Source of the DNA: Plasmopara viticola
Taxonomy: Eukaryota; Oomycota; Peronosporomycetes; Peronosporales; Peronosporaceae
Length of the DNA stretch: 64,000 nt
NCBI GenBank assembly: GCA_001695595.3
Contig: MBPM02000129.1
Location: 1 to 64,000 of the forward strand
Direction: 5' to 3'
The position numbers and the translations under genes were made by a program. Positions 55,421-64,000 of this stretch are shown piece by piece. A model generated the notes under the pieces. The model ran no database searches. It was not told where the DNA came from and saw nothing but the letters and a program-made list of their open reading frames with translations. Each line of letters opens with the position of its first letter. Positions within the stretch are counted from its first letter, which is position 1.

Positions 55421-56039
55421 CTTCGTGAGCAACATTTAATTATCAACTGGGCTACAGGAAATGTCTCCTCGCATCAACACAAAAACCAATCGACAAATCA
55501 ACCAAAACCGCATAATCAACGTCCGTCTGATGGACTCTTGAACAAGGAAGTCTATAAATCAATCAGAGCCGCGAGATTTTCGATTACTATCGGCAACAAT
55601 GCCACCATGGCCGTCAAGAAATGACGCAGCGAATCTCTTCTCACCAGTTTTTGAGAATGTTGCGCCTCTACAAAGACCTTAAAGCTGTCTTTTTCGTCAA
55701 CCCCATGATTTTGAAAAAAGCTGAGCGCTTCAGAAAGCATGGATGGGAATCGCTTGGAGAGAATCCGGCTTATAAAACGCTACGCGAGTATGCGAACACA
55801 GTCTTTCAAACAGAGCTTCCAAGCGAGACACCTCCAGTACGGAAAGAAATTGAGCACGAAATTTTGCTTAAGCCTAGTGCCAAACCGATATCCGTCAAAT
55901 AATGGCACCGGAGCCCTGAACAGCGCAGGACAGCCCAAGGATGGACCAAAGAAATGGTTCAAGAGGTAATATTCGACCAAGTTCGTCTTCCTTTTCGGCA
56001 CCAACGTTTTGTGTCAAGAAGCATGTAGGTTGGCAAATT

Positions 56040-57336
56040 AAACACAATTATCGTCAGACAAATCTAGCGACGATCTTTCCAGTGATACCAATGCCGGGTT
56101 AGGAAGGCATCTTTGACGCTATGAAGTCATTGGGGAACATGCATGGACCTACTTTGAGGTAACGATCAGGTTCAGTTGCGTGAATTGAATATCCCATTTA
56201 CCGTTTTTCTTTACCCCAAATGGTATATTTGAATATCTAGTTATCCATTGGGATTGAGCGGAAACTCGGGTACGTTTGACTGACTTTTGCAGATAGTCTT
56301 TTGAGTTCTAAGGGATGGGATGAGAATCTAACACCTACGTGTTCACACGAAGAAAAGATGTCGCAGACCACTTGATGGATTTAGACCGTGTACTCAAATG
56401 GTGTGAAAAACAGCAACTTTATATCGAGCTGTCAAAGTGCCTGTTCTGCGTGAATGAGATCCCATGCCTAGAAAACTTTGTCGGACGAAAGGGCGTCCGA
56501 ATGGATACGAAAAATTTAAAATCATTGCAGAATAGCCTGTTTCCAAGACAAAAAAGGAAATGGAGTGCTTTTCAGGCACTACAGTCTATGTCTTAAGGTT
56601 TCGGAAGGGATTTTCACAATTTAAAGGACCACTCCACGACAGTATTGAGAAAAACGTCGTCGAGAAGCGATTGAGCTTTTGGACGATCAGCTACGCTACT
56701 TCATAGAATCCAAGCGTCGCTTGACCCTTTCTCCCGTTTTGAGTCGACCAAACTTTTCAAACTTTTTGGTATACGAATGGATGCCTCGACTTTTGCGATA
56801 GAGGAATCTTGTCCCGAAAGGAAGGAGAGTAAGAGCATCCAAATGCTTTTAATGGTCGGGAGATGAAGACAGCCGAGTCAAATTACCCTGTTCGTAAGCA
56901 AGAGCTGCTCGCAATTGTGCATGCGCTGAAAGTATGACGTGTGTATCTTCTCGATCGACCATTCACAATCGAAACGGATCACAAAAGTATCGAGTTGATC
57001 CTGACGCAGATGACTACAAATCGCAGAGTAATTCGATGCTTCATTGAGCTTGCTGAATTTCAGCCTTTGTTCAAGTGGATTCCGGGTGAAACTGTGGCTG
57101 ATGCACTGTCACGCAATCCGGAATTTGAAAGTAAACCTGCCCAAGCCAGCTTGCAAGCACTTCTGAAAGCGGCTTGCAACCTCGAGATCGTGGCGACAAC
57201 CAGGACATACAAGGTTATAGCTGCTCAATGTGCAAAGATGACGTATGCGTGGAATAGAGACCTACAGTACATCATGGAAATCAGCATAGTATCCATTGCA
57301 GGATTGATTTTTTATGTACCAAATTGGCAAAGATGA
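56040..57336 (+). pseudogene. Gypsy reverse transcriptase and RNase H remnant
   Basis: Reverse transcriptase traces: LRELNIPFTVFLYP near 56,180, and the thumb-side stretch WCEKQQLYIELSKCLFCV with IPCLENFVGRKGVRMD at 56,397-56,510. The catalytic YxDD is not seen. RNase H follows near 56,880, and the frame at 56,941-57,336 holds LDRPFTIETDHKSIE and FKWIPGETVADALSRNP, typical of Gypsy RNase H. Confidence 0.8.
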
Positions 57337-57439
57337 TACGCCACGCCTGTGTATTCCAGACGACGAAGATCTAGAAATTTGCGTCATCCTTGAGAGCTAT
57401 AATTCTGTATCAGCAAGACGTATCTGGCGGTGCGTAAAA

Positions 57440-58327
57440 AAACTACTGGTCAAAAATATCGGAGTACATTCAGCGCTATGTCAACACATGCGAAATGTGT
57501 CCGCAAAACGAGGCTAGGAGGACCAAACCGCCAGAATTACCTCAGTCCTTGGAAATTCCAAGAGGCAGATGGATCGACATTTTTTTGTCTACATCGTGTC
57601 TTTACCGGAAAAAAAAGATATTTCAGTGCCGTCATGGTGATTGTTGATCTCCTGACAAAAAGAGCCATGTTCATCGCTACGAAGACAGCGGACGATACTG
57701 CAGAAATTGCAAATGTCTTTGAACAAATATGAAGAACCATGGCATACCAAAGACAATTGTGTCCGACCTGGACACCAAGTTTACATCGAAGTTTGGCAAG
57801 CAATTGTGGCTGCTGTGGACACAATTTGACGTTTGCTTTTAGGCCACAAACGGATGGACGAACGATAAAAAATTAATTGCTCTATGAGAGATCACCGCCA
57901 AAGTGTCGTCAAATCAGCACAAAAGGATTGTGAAACTCTTTGCATTTAGCAGATATAGCCTATAATCGACGCGTACACTTCACAATTGAAATGTCACTGT
58001 TCGAAGCGGATCTAGAAAACGATTTTCGCGCGATTCCTATGAGTAAAAATTATCGAAGGCATTTAAGTTGCACCCAGTGCTTCACACTTCAATGTTGAAG
58101 CCGTATCGCAAGGACCATAAGCGTCGGCAAAATATGAATTAGATCATGTTGGTTATTGGCTCGGAGGGACACTTCGTTGAAGCCGTAAATGTACATCGTA
58201 AAACTTACAGTATAAATTTTGGAGGTTCGCTGAAACCAAGAAGAAAGCCACTTGGGAGACCGTGGAGTGTCTAAAGCAGATTTTCGGACTCATCGACCTC
58301 TACTGGAAATCCAAAAATGAGCCTTAA
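57440..58327 (+). pseudogene. Gypsy integrase remnant with chromodomain-like C-terminus
   Basis: The zinc-binding end appears as YVNTCEMCPQNEARRTK near 57,477-57,530, and the core as VIVDLLTKRAMFIATKT (57,640-57,690) and TIVSDLDTKFTSKFGKQLW (57,752-57,810), separated by frameshifts. The last segment, 58,229-58,327, reads KKKATWETVECLKQIFGLID with a stop at 58,325, like the chromodomain at the end of chromovirus integrases. Confidence 0.75.
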
Positions 58328-58361
58328 TTTTTTGAAGTAGGCATCTTTTGAAGGGAGATCA

Positions 58362-58430
58362 TGTGACGAAACCGTCGTCACCGACATTTTTGCTGGTAAA
58401 GCTCTTACGCAAAATAATGAAAATATTTCA
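58362..58430 (+). repeat. Gypsy 3' LTR, recognisable start
   Basis: TGTGACGAAACCGTCGTCAC, then TTTTTGCTGGTAAAGC and GAAAATATTTC. The same GTGACG...CGTCAC arrangement as in the 5' LTR is kept although the spacer differs. Confidence 0.65.
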
Positions 58431-59023
58431 ATTACTGGTGCGGTGGAGCTGTATTTAATTGTTGAAGTATGAGCCGAGAAAGCACTCTCCTTTATTTGCT
58501 ACTGGTCGAAAAGTTAGAGTGCTATGCTGAGTAAAATCGGATGGTGTTGAGTCTGTTCAAAGACTTATGCGGAGCGATGACAAAAAGACTTACGGGTAGC
58601 CTCAATCAGACGTGGAAAGCTGCGGTGACGTAAATTTCGCCTTTCCCGAATAATGTGTCGGTAGGATTATAATACCTTCCAGCTCAAGTGCTGCATTGAC
58701 GAGTATTTTCGAGGCTTTGCTGAGCGCCGGAGATATGCTACAGCCATAGTTTAAGCTATGCTAATACAATGCGACTATTTCAAATTCGTATTTTGGCACT
58801 AGAATGCAATGCTCACATTTTCGTAGCCAAGTCGCAACAACGTCGATATAAATAATTTGACTATTCACTGAAAGCCTCTGGGCGAGTTTTTGACATAAGT
58901 AGACTCTTTCCTGCTTGCTGTTGGTCGAAGCGTATCTTGTAGTGAAGGAGTTTTATTCTATCAAATGTCTTGCAGCTCGTTCACTTAAGTGCGAGCTAAT
59001 CAATATTGATTAATAAAGATTAA
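58431..59023. other. Gap between Gypsy and SINE-like copy B
   Basis: Contains the rest of the Gypsy 3' LTR with unresolved limits, and AT-rich sequence without open frames of note. Confidence 0.5.
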
Positions 59024-59033
59024 TACGCTGGAA
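59024..59033 (+). repeat. Target-site duplication of SINE-like copy B (left)
   Basis: TACGCTGGAA at 59,024-59,033 is repeated exactly at 59,362-59,371 after the element. Confidence 0.85.
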
Positions 59034-59361
59034 TGTCTTGGAAAAGGTCAAGGTGACGCCCTCCTTCTAAGCGCGGGGGCTAAATGCTCGCGCGCTTCGG
59101 GCAGGTGCTCTCGGGCATCTGCAAGTCTCTAACGAGTCTCACCCTCGACGCGACGGTCTCCAGCACCGGGTGCCATCTGAGCTCTTACCAAGTCAGAGCT
59201 AAACGAAATAATGGAAGACCCTCACGATCTCGGTGCTGGCTGTACTGCCCGCCGAACGAAACCCGACGTATGCGGACACCACTCTATGCCGTGGACTAGC
59301 CAGACTGAGCCTAGCACGTGCATAACTCGGCAACGCGACAACGTAATACATTACATTACAT
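59034..59361 (+). mobile_element. SINE-like element, copy B
   Basis: A 328-bp element, about 94-96% identical by eye to copy A (46,830-47,156) and in the opposite orientation in the window. It begins TGTCTTGGAAAAGGTCAAGG and ends in ATACATTACATTACATTA. A 10-bp target duplication flanks it. Copia-4 starts six bases after the right duplication. Confidence 0.8.
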
Positions 59362-59376
59362 TACGCTGGAAAGGTT

Positions 59377-59522
59377 TGTTAAAATTACTCAGCTGAATGC
59401 GTATTGAACAAGCGGATGGCGTCACAGTATTTACAAGTACGTCACAGTTAGTAATTACATATGGTAGCCGTTTATTGGTCTCAACAAATATCTCTACGTC
59501 GGTTATTACTTTCCTCACAACA
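59377..59522 (+). repeat. Copia-4 5' LTR
   Basis: Starts TGTTAAAATTACTCAGCTG and ends CCTCACAACA, then GGTAAACAGCCGC, the possible primer-binding site. Confidence 0.9.
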
Positions 59523-59571
59523 GGTAAACAGCCGCAGCAAGCCTTCCCTATCAGCAACGCCCTCGCCCACG

Positions 59572-60300
59572 ATGGCCTTTAAGCGCACCGAAGTCCTCCC
59601 CGGAAGTGGTTTCTATTACTACTGGGAGTTCAACATGAGGATGACCCTAGCGCGGAAGGGTCTCCTGGGACACATCATGGCCGTCAAGGAAGAGAAGGAC
59701 GTCACGGAGGCGTGGCTTGTTAATGATGCCAAGTCGCTAGGCATCATTGCTCAAGGCATTGAGATCCAGCTCCAGACCAAAATTCGGTCGGCTACGCGTG
59801 CTATGGAGGCGTGGTGAACCCTCCGCGATTTCTACAATCGCTCGACTCTTCACAATCGTGTTGTGGTGACCCGTCGACAGGATGAGTTTAAGCTGGAAAG
59901 TGAAACAAGCATGGCAGAGTATCTGGACTATTTTGACGAGCTGGTAGTGGGACTACAGACTACGGAAGAGCAAATTGATGAGTCACGCCAGCTGGTGGTA
60001 CCTCTCAGCAGTCTACCTTCGGAGTACGACTTGATTTCGTCGATTGTGGAAAATGCAAGGGATATTTCGTTGATAGAAGTCAAGGAGAAGCTGCTCAAAG
60101 AGTTAGAGAAGCTGCAGAGAAAAGAAGCTACAGAGAAAGCGTTTCGCGTGAATGGAAATGCTAGAAGATTCAAAGGTGGACGGGACAATGGACGAAAGAA
60201 TGGTCCTCCACGCAATAACGGCGAATTCAAGGGCACGTCCTTCAACTGGTAACCAGTTTGGACACATGAAGCGGAACTGTTCGGCCGGTAAAAGATTCAA
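59572..60300 (+). pseudogene. Copia-4 Gag
   Basis: Starts MAFKRTEVLPGSGFYYYWEF and is interrupted by TGA at 59,815 (EAW-stop where Copia-1 has EAWGTL). It continues in the same frame from 59,863 (LESETSMAEYLDYFDELVVG) to a basic tail, and loses frame inside the zinc knuckle (SFNW-stop at 60,252). The remaining knuckle, QFGHMKRNC, reads on in the protease frame. Confidence 0.85.
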
Positions 60301-61560
60301 CAGTGACGACACGGTGTTTGCTGTTGGTGAAGGGAAGTCATCAGGATGGCTGATTGACAGTGGAGCAAATTCCGTTATGACCTCACACAGGAAGGGTTTT
60401 GTTTGATTACAAGAGCCTAAACGCTAGCATCGAAGTTACGATTGCAGACGGGAAGAAGTTGCTTGTCAAAGGAGCCGGCGCGGTGGAATTGACTGGTTTG
60501 AACGGAATGGGCATTCGCATGATTGCAATTCTGCACATTCCCGGACTCGACAGAAGGTTGCTGTCGGTTGGCAAGCTGGCAGAGCGTGGTATGGATGTGG
60601 AATTTTCGCGTTCGTCATGTGTCGTTTGGAACAAGAAGCAAGCAATTGCGTCGGGCACAAAAGTTGGAAAGTCGTATTTTCTTGACTGTGAGCAAGAAAA
60701 AGCATGTCTCGCTAAATATTCCGGGGCTGATAATCAGTGGGAGCTTTGGCATGCCCGCATGGGGCACCCCAGCAAGGATGCGCTGATCAGGACACGGCAA
60801 TTAACTGATGGTATCCCAGTTTCCAAGCAAAGTGTGGAAGTATTATGTGCCAGGTGTTTGAAAAGCAAGCAGACGGTCACGGTGTTCCCGTCTCGTTTGA
60901 TGACAAAGACGACACGTGTGTTGGAGCGTGTTCACACAGATGTTATGGGCTGCCTCGAACGGTGGTACCAAGGACGTTCTTGCGTTTGTGGAAGATTTCT
61001 CACGATATGTTGCACTTTTTCTGATCAAGAGCATGAGTGAAGTGGCTGGCAAGTTCAAGAAGTTTCTGAAGGTATACGAAAACCGGTGGGGTGCACGACT
61101 ATGGTGTTTGCGATCCGACAACGGAACCGAGTTCGTTAACAAGAAAATGGCTGGAATATGTCAAGAGAACGGCATTGTACACCAGCCCTCCGTCCCATAC
61201 AGCCCGCAGCAGAACGGAGTGGCGGAGCGTATGAACAGGACTATTATGGAGAAAGCCCGTAGCGTGTTACACTACAAGAGCGTTTCGACGGAATGGTGGG
61301 CGGAAGCGGTAAATACAGCGGTTTATTTAATTAATCGCTCTAGCAATACGGTCCATCCTGATATCACGCCGTACGAGCTAGCTTTCAAGATGAAGCCTCG
61401 AACGGATCACCTGCGCGTATTTGGTTCGCAAGGCTACGCTCATATTGACGATGTGAAACAGACCAAACTGAAACCCAAGAGCTTCAAGTGTATGTTTCTT
61501 GGCTATGCAGAGAATGTCGAGGGCTATCCTGTGTTTGACTTGGAGAATGCCATAGTTTAA
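60265..61560 (+). pseudogene. Copia-4 Pol: protease, pre-integrase, integrase
   Basis: Protease WLIDSGANSVM (60,346-60,378) has an altered flank relative to Copia-1 (GATSHM). The frame shifts near 60,400. The pre-integrase motif LWHARMGHPSKD is near 60,745. Integrase has VHTDVMG, then a frameshift near 60,950, LRSDNGTEF and NGVAERMNRT, so D, D and E are all encoded but not in one frame. The frame ends with a stop at 61,558. Confidence 0.85.
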
Positions 61561-61749
61561 GGGACCCGCTCTGTAAAGTTGGATGAGCGTGAGGTGGGCG
61601 ACATCTACGACACGCAAGAGCTTAGGCCGGAACCAATTGTTCAAGTAATGAAGGATGGTGATGAAGTCAATGTTTAGCATCAAGCGGATCGACAGTCAGT
61701 TCCGGACGATCCCATCGGAGCTGTCGAAGAGACAGTCGAGGATGTCGAT

Positions 61750-63641
61750 ATGGACGATGTGGATTGTACGCCAAGCGCCGTTGTACAGCGGCTAATGCCT
61801 TCTGAGAGCCCTGTACGAAACGGACTTGAGCTAACGGAGTATCATCAACCGTCTCAAGTGCAACAAGACGATACTTTGGTGTTTCGGCCTGAAGTGGAGC
61901 GAACACGAATAAGACGTGAGCCAGTGCTAATGCTAAGAAACGGTTTCGATGGTGGAGAGTCAACAGAAGGCAGTGAGGGCCCACCGACTCCAAAGGGTGC
62001 TAGGATTGACAAAGATGGACTAATTGTGGAAGCCTTTCTTGCCTACGCCGTGAATATTGACGATGATACAGACTCACCGACTACTTATACTCAAGCAATG
62101 GCAGGCAAATGGCGTGAAGCAATGGATGCTGAGCTTTGCTCTCACGAAGAGAATAAAAAGTGGACATTGCAGCCACGAGGGAAGATTGGACGCACAATTG
62201 GATCACGATGGGTATTTGCCAAGAAGCGTAATCATAATGGCGCTATCGTGAGATACAAGGCACGACTGGTCGCGAAAGTTTCAAGCAGAAGTATAACGCT
62301 GACGTTTTCGAGACATATTCCCCGGTTGCCAACATGAATTTGAATCGAATAATTTTCGCGGTATGTGCTGAATGCGATTATCAAATGGAACAGCTGGACG
62401 TCGACACGGCTTTTCTCAATAGCGTGTTGACGGACAACATTTATATGGAAGTTCCGCTTGGTGTCGACAATGCTCAAGGATACATATGTCAATTAAACAA
62501 GGCTATTTACGGACTTAAGCAAGCTGCGAGTGCCTGGAACAAAACAATACATCGTGTCTTCGTCAGGAATGGCTTTAAGAGTTGCGGAGCAGATTAATGT
62601 GTTTACGTCAAGAGAACTGAAGAAGGTTTTGTTTACGTTGGACTATATGTGGATGACATGATTATCGCAGCAAGAAGCAGCAAAGAATTAAATCAAGTAA
62701 AGGGAGTTCTGAAGAATGCTTTAAAGATGAAGGAGCTTGGTCAGGCGGAATTTATTTTGGGTATGGAACTTGATCACGACAGGTCAGCTGGAATATTGAT
62801 GATCAAACAGACTCGCTACATCGATGACGTGGTCAAGCGATTCGGTCAACAAGATGCCAATAGTGTTAAAAACCCTTGCGTATCAGAATTGAAGCTGTTG
62901 TCAAAGCAGTCACTCACAACGGAAGAGGGACGGTCGACAATGCGATCAAAGCCTTATCGCTCTTTGATTATATGCTTGCTGTACATAACGACATGCACTC
63001 GGCCTGATATTGCTTACATGGTGACACAGCTATCACGTTTTCTAGGGAACCCAGGACTACAACATTGGAGCGCAGCAATTCGAATAGTACGGTATCTGAA
63101 GACCACGCGTCAAATCGGTATCGTCTACCGAGGAAGTAGAAGCGTTGCGGTCAAAGCATACTCGGATGCAGATTGGGGCAGCAACACAGATGATAGACGC
63201 TCGGTCTCGGGAATTATGGTCATGATTGCAAGCGCACCAAAGGTATTAAAGTCGAAGTACCAACGGACAGTTGCGCTAAGCTCAGCGGAAATTGAGTGTA
63301 TGGCTCTCAGTTTATACACACAAGAAGTTCTTTGGACGCGGGCAATGCTAAAGGACATGGGTCACGAGCAAGTTCAAGGCACACAGGTTTGAGAAGACAA
63401 CCAAGGTGCTATCGTGTTGGCCAATAACGCGGGATACCATGCTAGGGTGAAGCATGTGGACATCAAACACCACTTAATTCGTGAGAACGTGCAAGAAGGA
63501 CTGTTGAAGATCGAATACATCAACAGGAAGAGTTAGCTTGCAGATATGCTGACGAAGGCAGTTGGGACCAAGATGCTGAAGTATCTGCGCGAAGCCACCG
63601 GAATCAAGACCAAGTCAGCAACGAAGGACACACAGCATTAG
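61750..63641 (+). pseudogene. Copia-4 Pol: reverse transcriptase and RNase H
   Basis: 61,750-62,337 has SPTTYTQAMA, RWVFAKKRNHNGAIVRYKAR, then loses frame at LVAKVSS. 62,334-62,597 has QLDVDTAFLNSV and YGLKQAASAWNKTI. A stop at 62,595 (AD-stop-CVYVK) is followed by LYVDDMIIAARSSKELNQV from 62,643. RNase H has DADWGSNTDDRRS and VALSSAEIECMAL, with stops at 63,390 and in the S-stop-LADMLTKA segment near 63,535. It ends KDTQH before the polypurine tract. Confidence 0.85.
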
Positions 63642-63654
63642 CGGTGAGTGGGAG

Positions 63655-63800
63655 TGTTAAAATTACACTGCTGAATGCATGTTGAACAGGCGGTTGGCGT
63701 CACAGTATTTACACGCACGTTACAGTCAGGAATTACATATGGTAGCCGTTCATTGGTCTAGATAAATAGATTCACTTCGGTTTTTACTTTTTACTCAATA
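63655..63800 (+). repeat. Copia-4 3' LTR
   Basis: Starts TGTTAAAATTACACTGCTG and ends TACTCAATA. Exactly the same length as the 5' LTR. The canonical terminal CA has become TA. Confidence 0.9.
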
Positions 63801-64000
63801 GTTTCTTTGAATTATTTATACTCAAATCTGATATCTAATTAGACGACGATAACATAAGCCATGGTTACAGTTGACTTCGTGCTGCTCTTTCTCTAATTAA
63901 AAAACCATTTCAATAGCCTTTCGCGCCGATTTGCCGTTGCGTCTAATAAAATCTCGTCCTACCTCAAAAAGCAAAAAGATCCCTAGCATGGTCGACTGGA
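63801..64000. other. Right edge of window
   Basis: 200 bp of AT-rich sequence after Copia-4 with nothing recognisable. Confidence 0.5.

Larger units (their letters stand above)
53781..58430 (+). mobile_element. Decayed Ty3/Gypsy LTR retrotransposon with chromodomain-like end
   Basis: Gag, protease, reverse transcriptase, RNase H, integrase and a C-terminal chromodomain-like segment follow in Gypsy order from about 54,585 to 58,327. Matching LTR starts are seen at about 53,781 and 58,362: GTGACG, a 7-bp spacer, CGTCAC, then TTTTGCTGGTAA. A purine-rich GAAGGGAGA precedes the 3' copy. Only the first 70-80 bp of the LTRs align by eye, so outer limits are approximate. Stops and frameshifts throughout make it clearly dead and older than the Copia copies. 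Confidence 0.88.
59377..63800 (+). mobile_element. Copia-4, full-length Copia element of the Copia-1 family
   Basis: LTRs at 59,377-59,522 and 63,655-63,800, 146 bp each, enclose Gag, protease, integrase, reverse transcriptase and RNase H. A polypurine-like GGTGAGTGGGAG precedes the 3' LTR. The two LTRs differ at roughly 25 positions, so this insertion is much older than Copia-1. Target duplications are not evident. Gag and Pol carry at least eight stops or frameshifts, so the element is not autonomous. Confidence 0.95.

Noticed and set aside
59084..59299. 71-codon frame shared by both SINE-like copies
   Set aside because: Conserved because the copies are nearly identical DNA; it ends inside the element and lacks any domain.

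Overview
The window looks like a chromosome segment from an oomycete (Phytophthora or downy-mildew type). The evidence is intron-containing eukaryotic genes with very short introns (about 60-70 bp, mostly GTACG or GTAAG donors), two compact gene islands, and long gene-poor stretches full of Copia and Gypsy LTR retrotransposons. A MORN3-like axonemal protein gene suggests a lineage that still makes flagellated zoospores; this is inference.

Layout. (1) 1-21,092 is a tandem array of a ~4.17 kb unit (three full copies, two copies broken by Copia insertions) that probably continues left of the window. Each unit has long imperfect inverted terminal repeats, and an inverted repeat spans each unit junction. 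It encodes no protein I recognise. Copia-1 (13,651-18,079) lies inside copy 4 and Copia-2 (21,093-25,675) truncates copy 5. (2) 25,676-28,335 has no convincing gene. (3) Gene island A, 28,336-34,531: a Cys-rich conserved-looking protein (+), a mitochondrial succinate/fumarate-type carrier (-), the cell-cycle adaptor CKS1 (-, three exons), an LC8-type dynein light chain (+) and asparaginyl-tRNA synthetase (-). A 173-bp pure GTA microsatellite lies between the divergent CKS1 and dynein light chain genes. (4) 34,532-42,505 is gene-poor. It holds one unassigned 187-aa ORF and Copia-3 (38,967-41,324), an internally deleted element with 5-bp target duplications. (5) Gene island B, 42,506-46,751: ALG14 (three exons), an N-carbamoylputrescine amidase-like nitrilase (four exons, catalytic Cys position occupied by Gly), a MORN3-like protein (three exons) and mitochondrial ribosomal protein uS15 (-). 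(6) 46,830-59,361: a SINE-like element 64 bp upstream of uS15m, 6.6 kb of AT-rich sequence without recognisable genes, a decayed Gypsy element with a C-terminal chromodomain-like segment, and a second copy of the SINE. (7) 59,377-63,800: Copia-4, same family as Copia-1, full length but riddled with stops.

The genes do not form a pathway; they are housekeeping functions in two compact islands (gene ends 83-320 bp apart in places) separated by repeats. Exon structures for CKS1, ALG14, the amidase and MORN3 were rebuilt from GT/AG sites and conserved family motifs. The points most worth following up are the inverted-repeat tandem array and its rearranged fourth copy, the SINE-like family, the amidase without its catalytic cysteine, and the microsatellite in a shared promoter.
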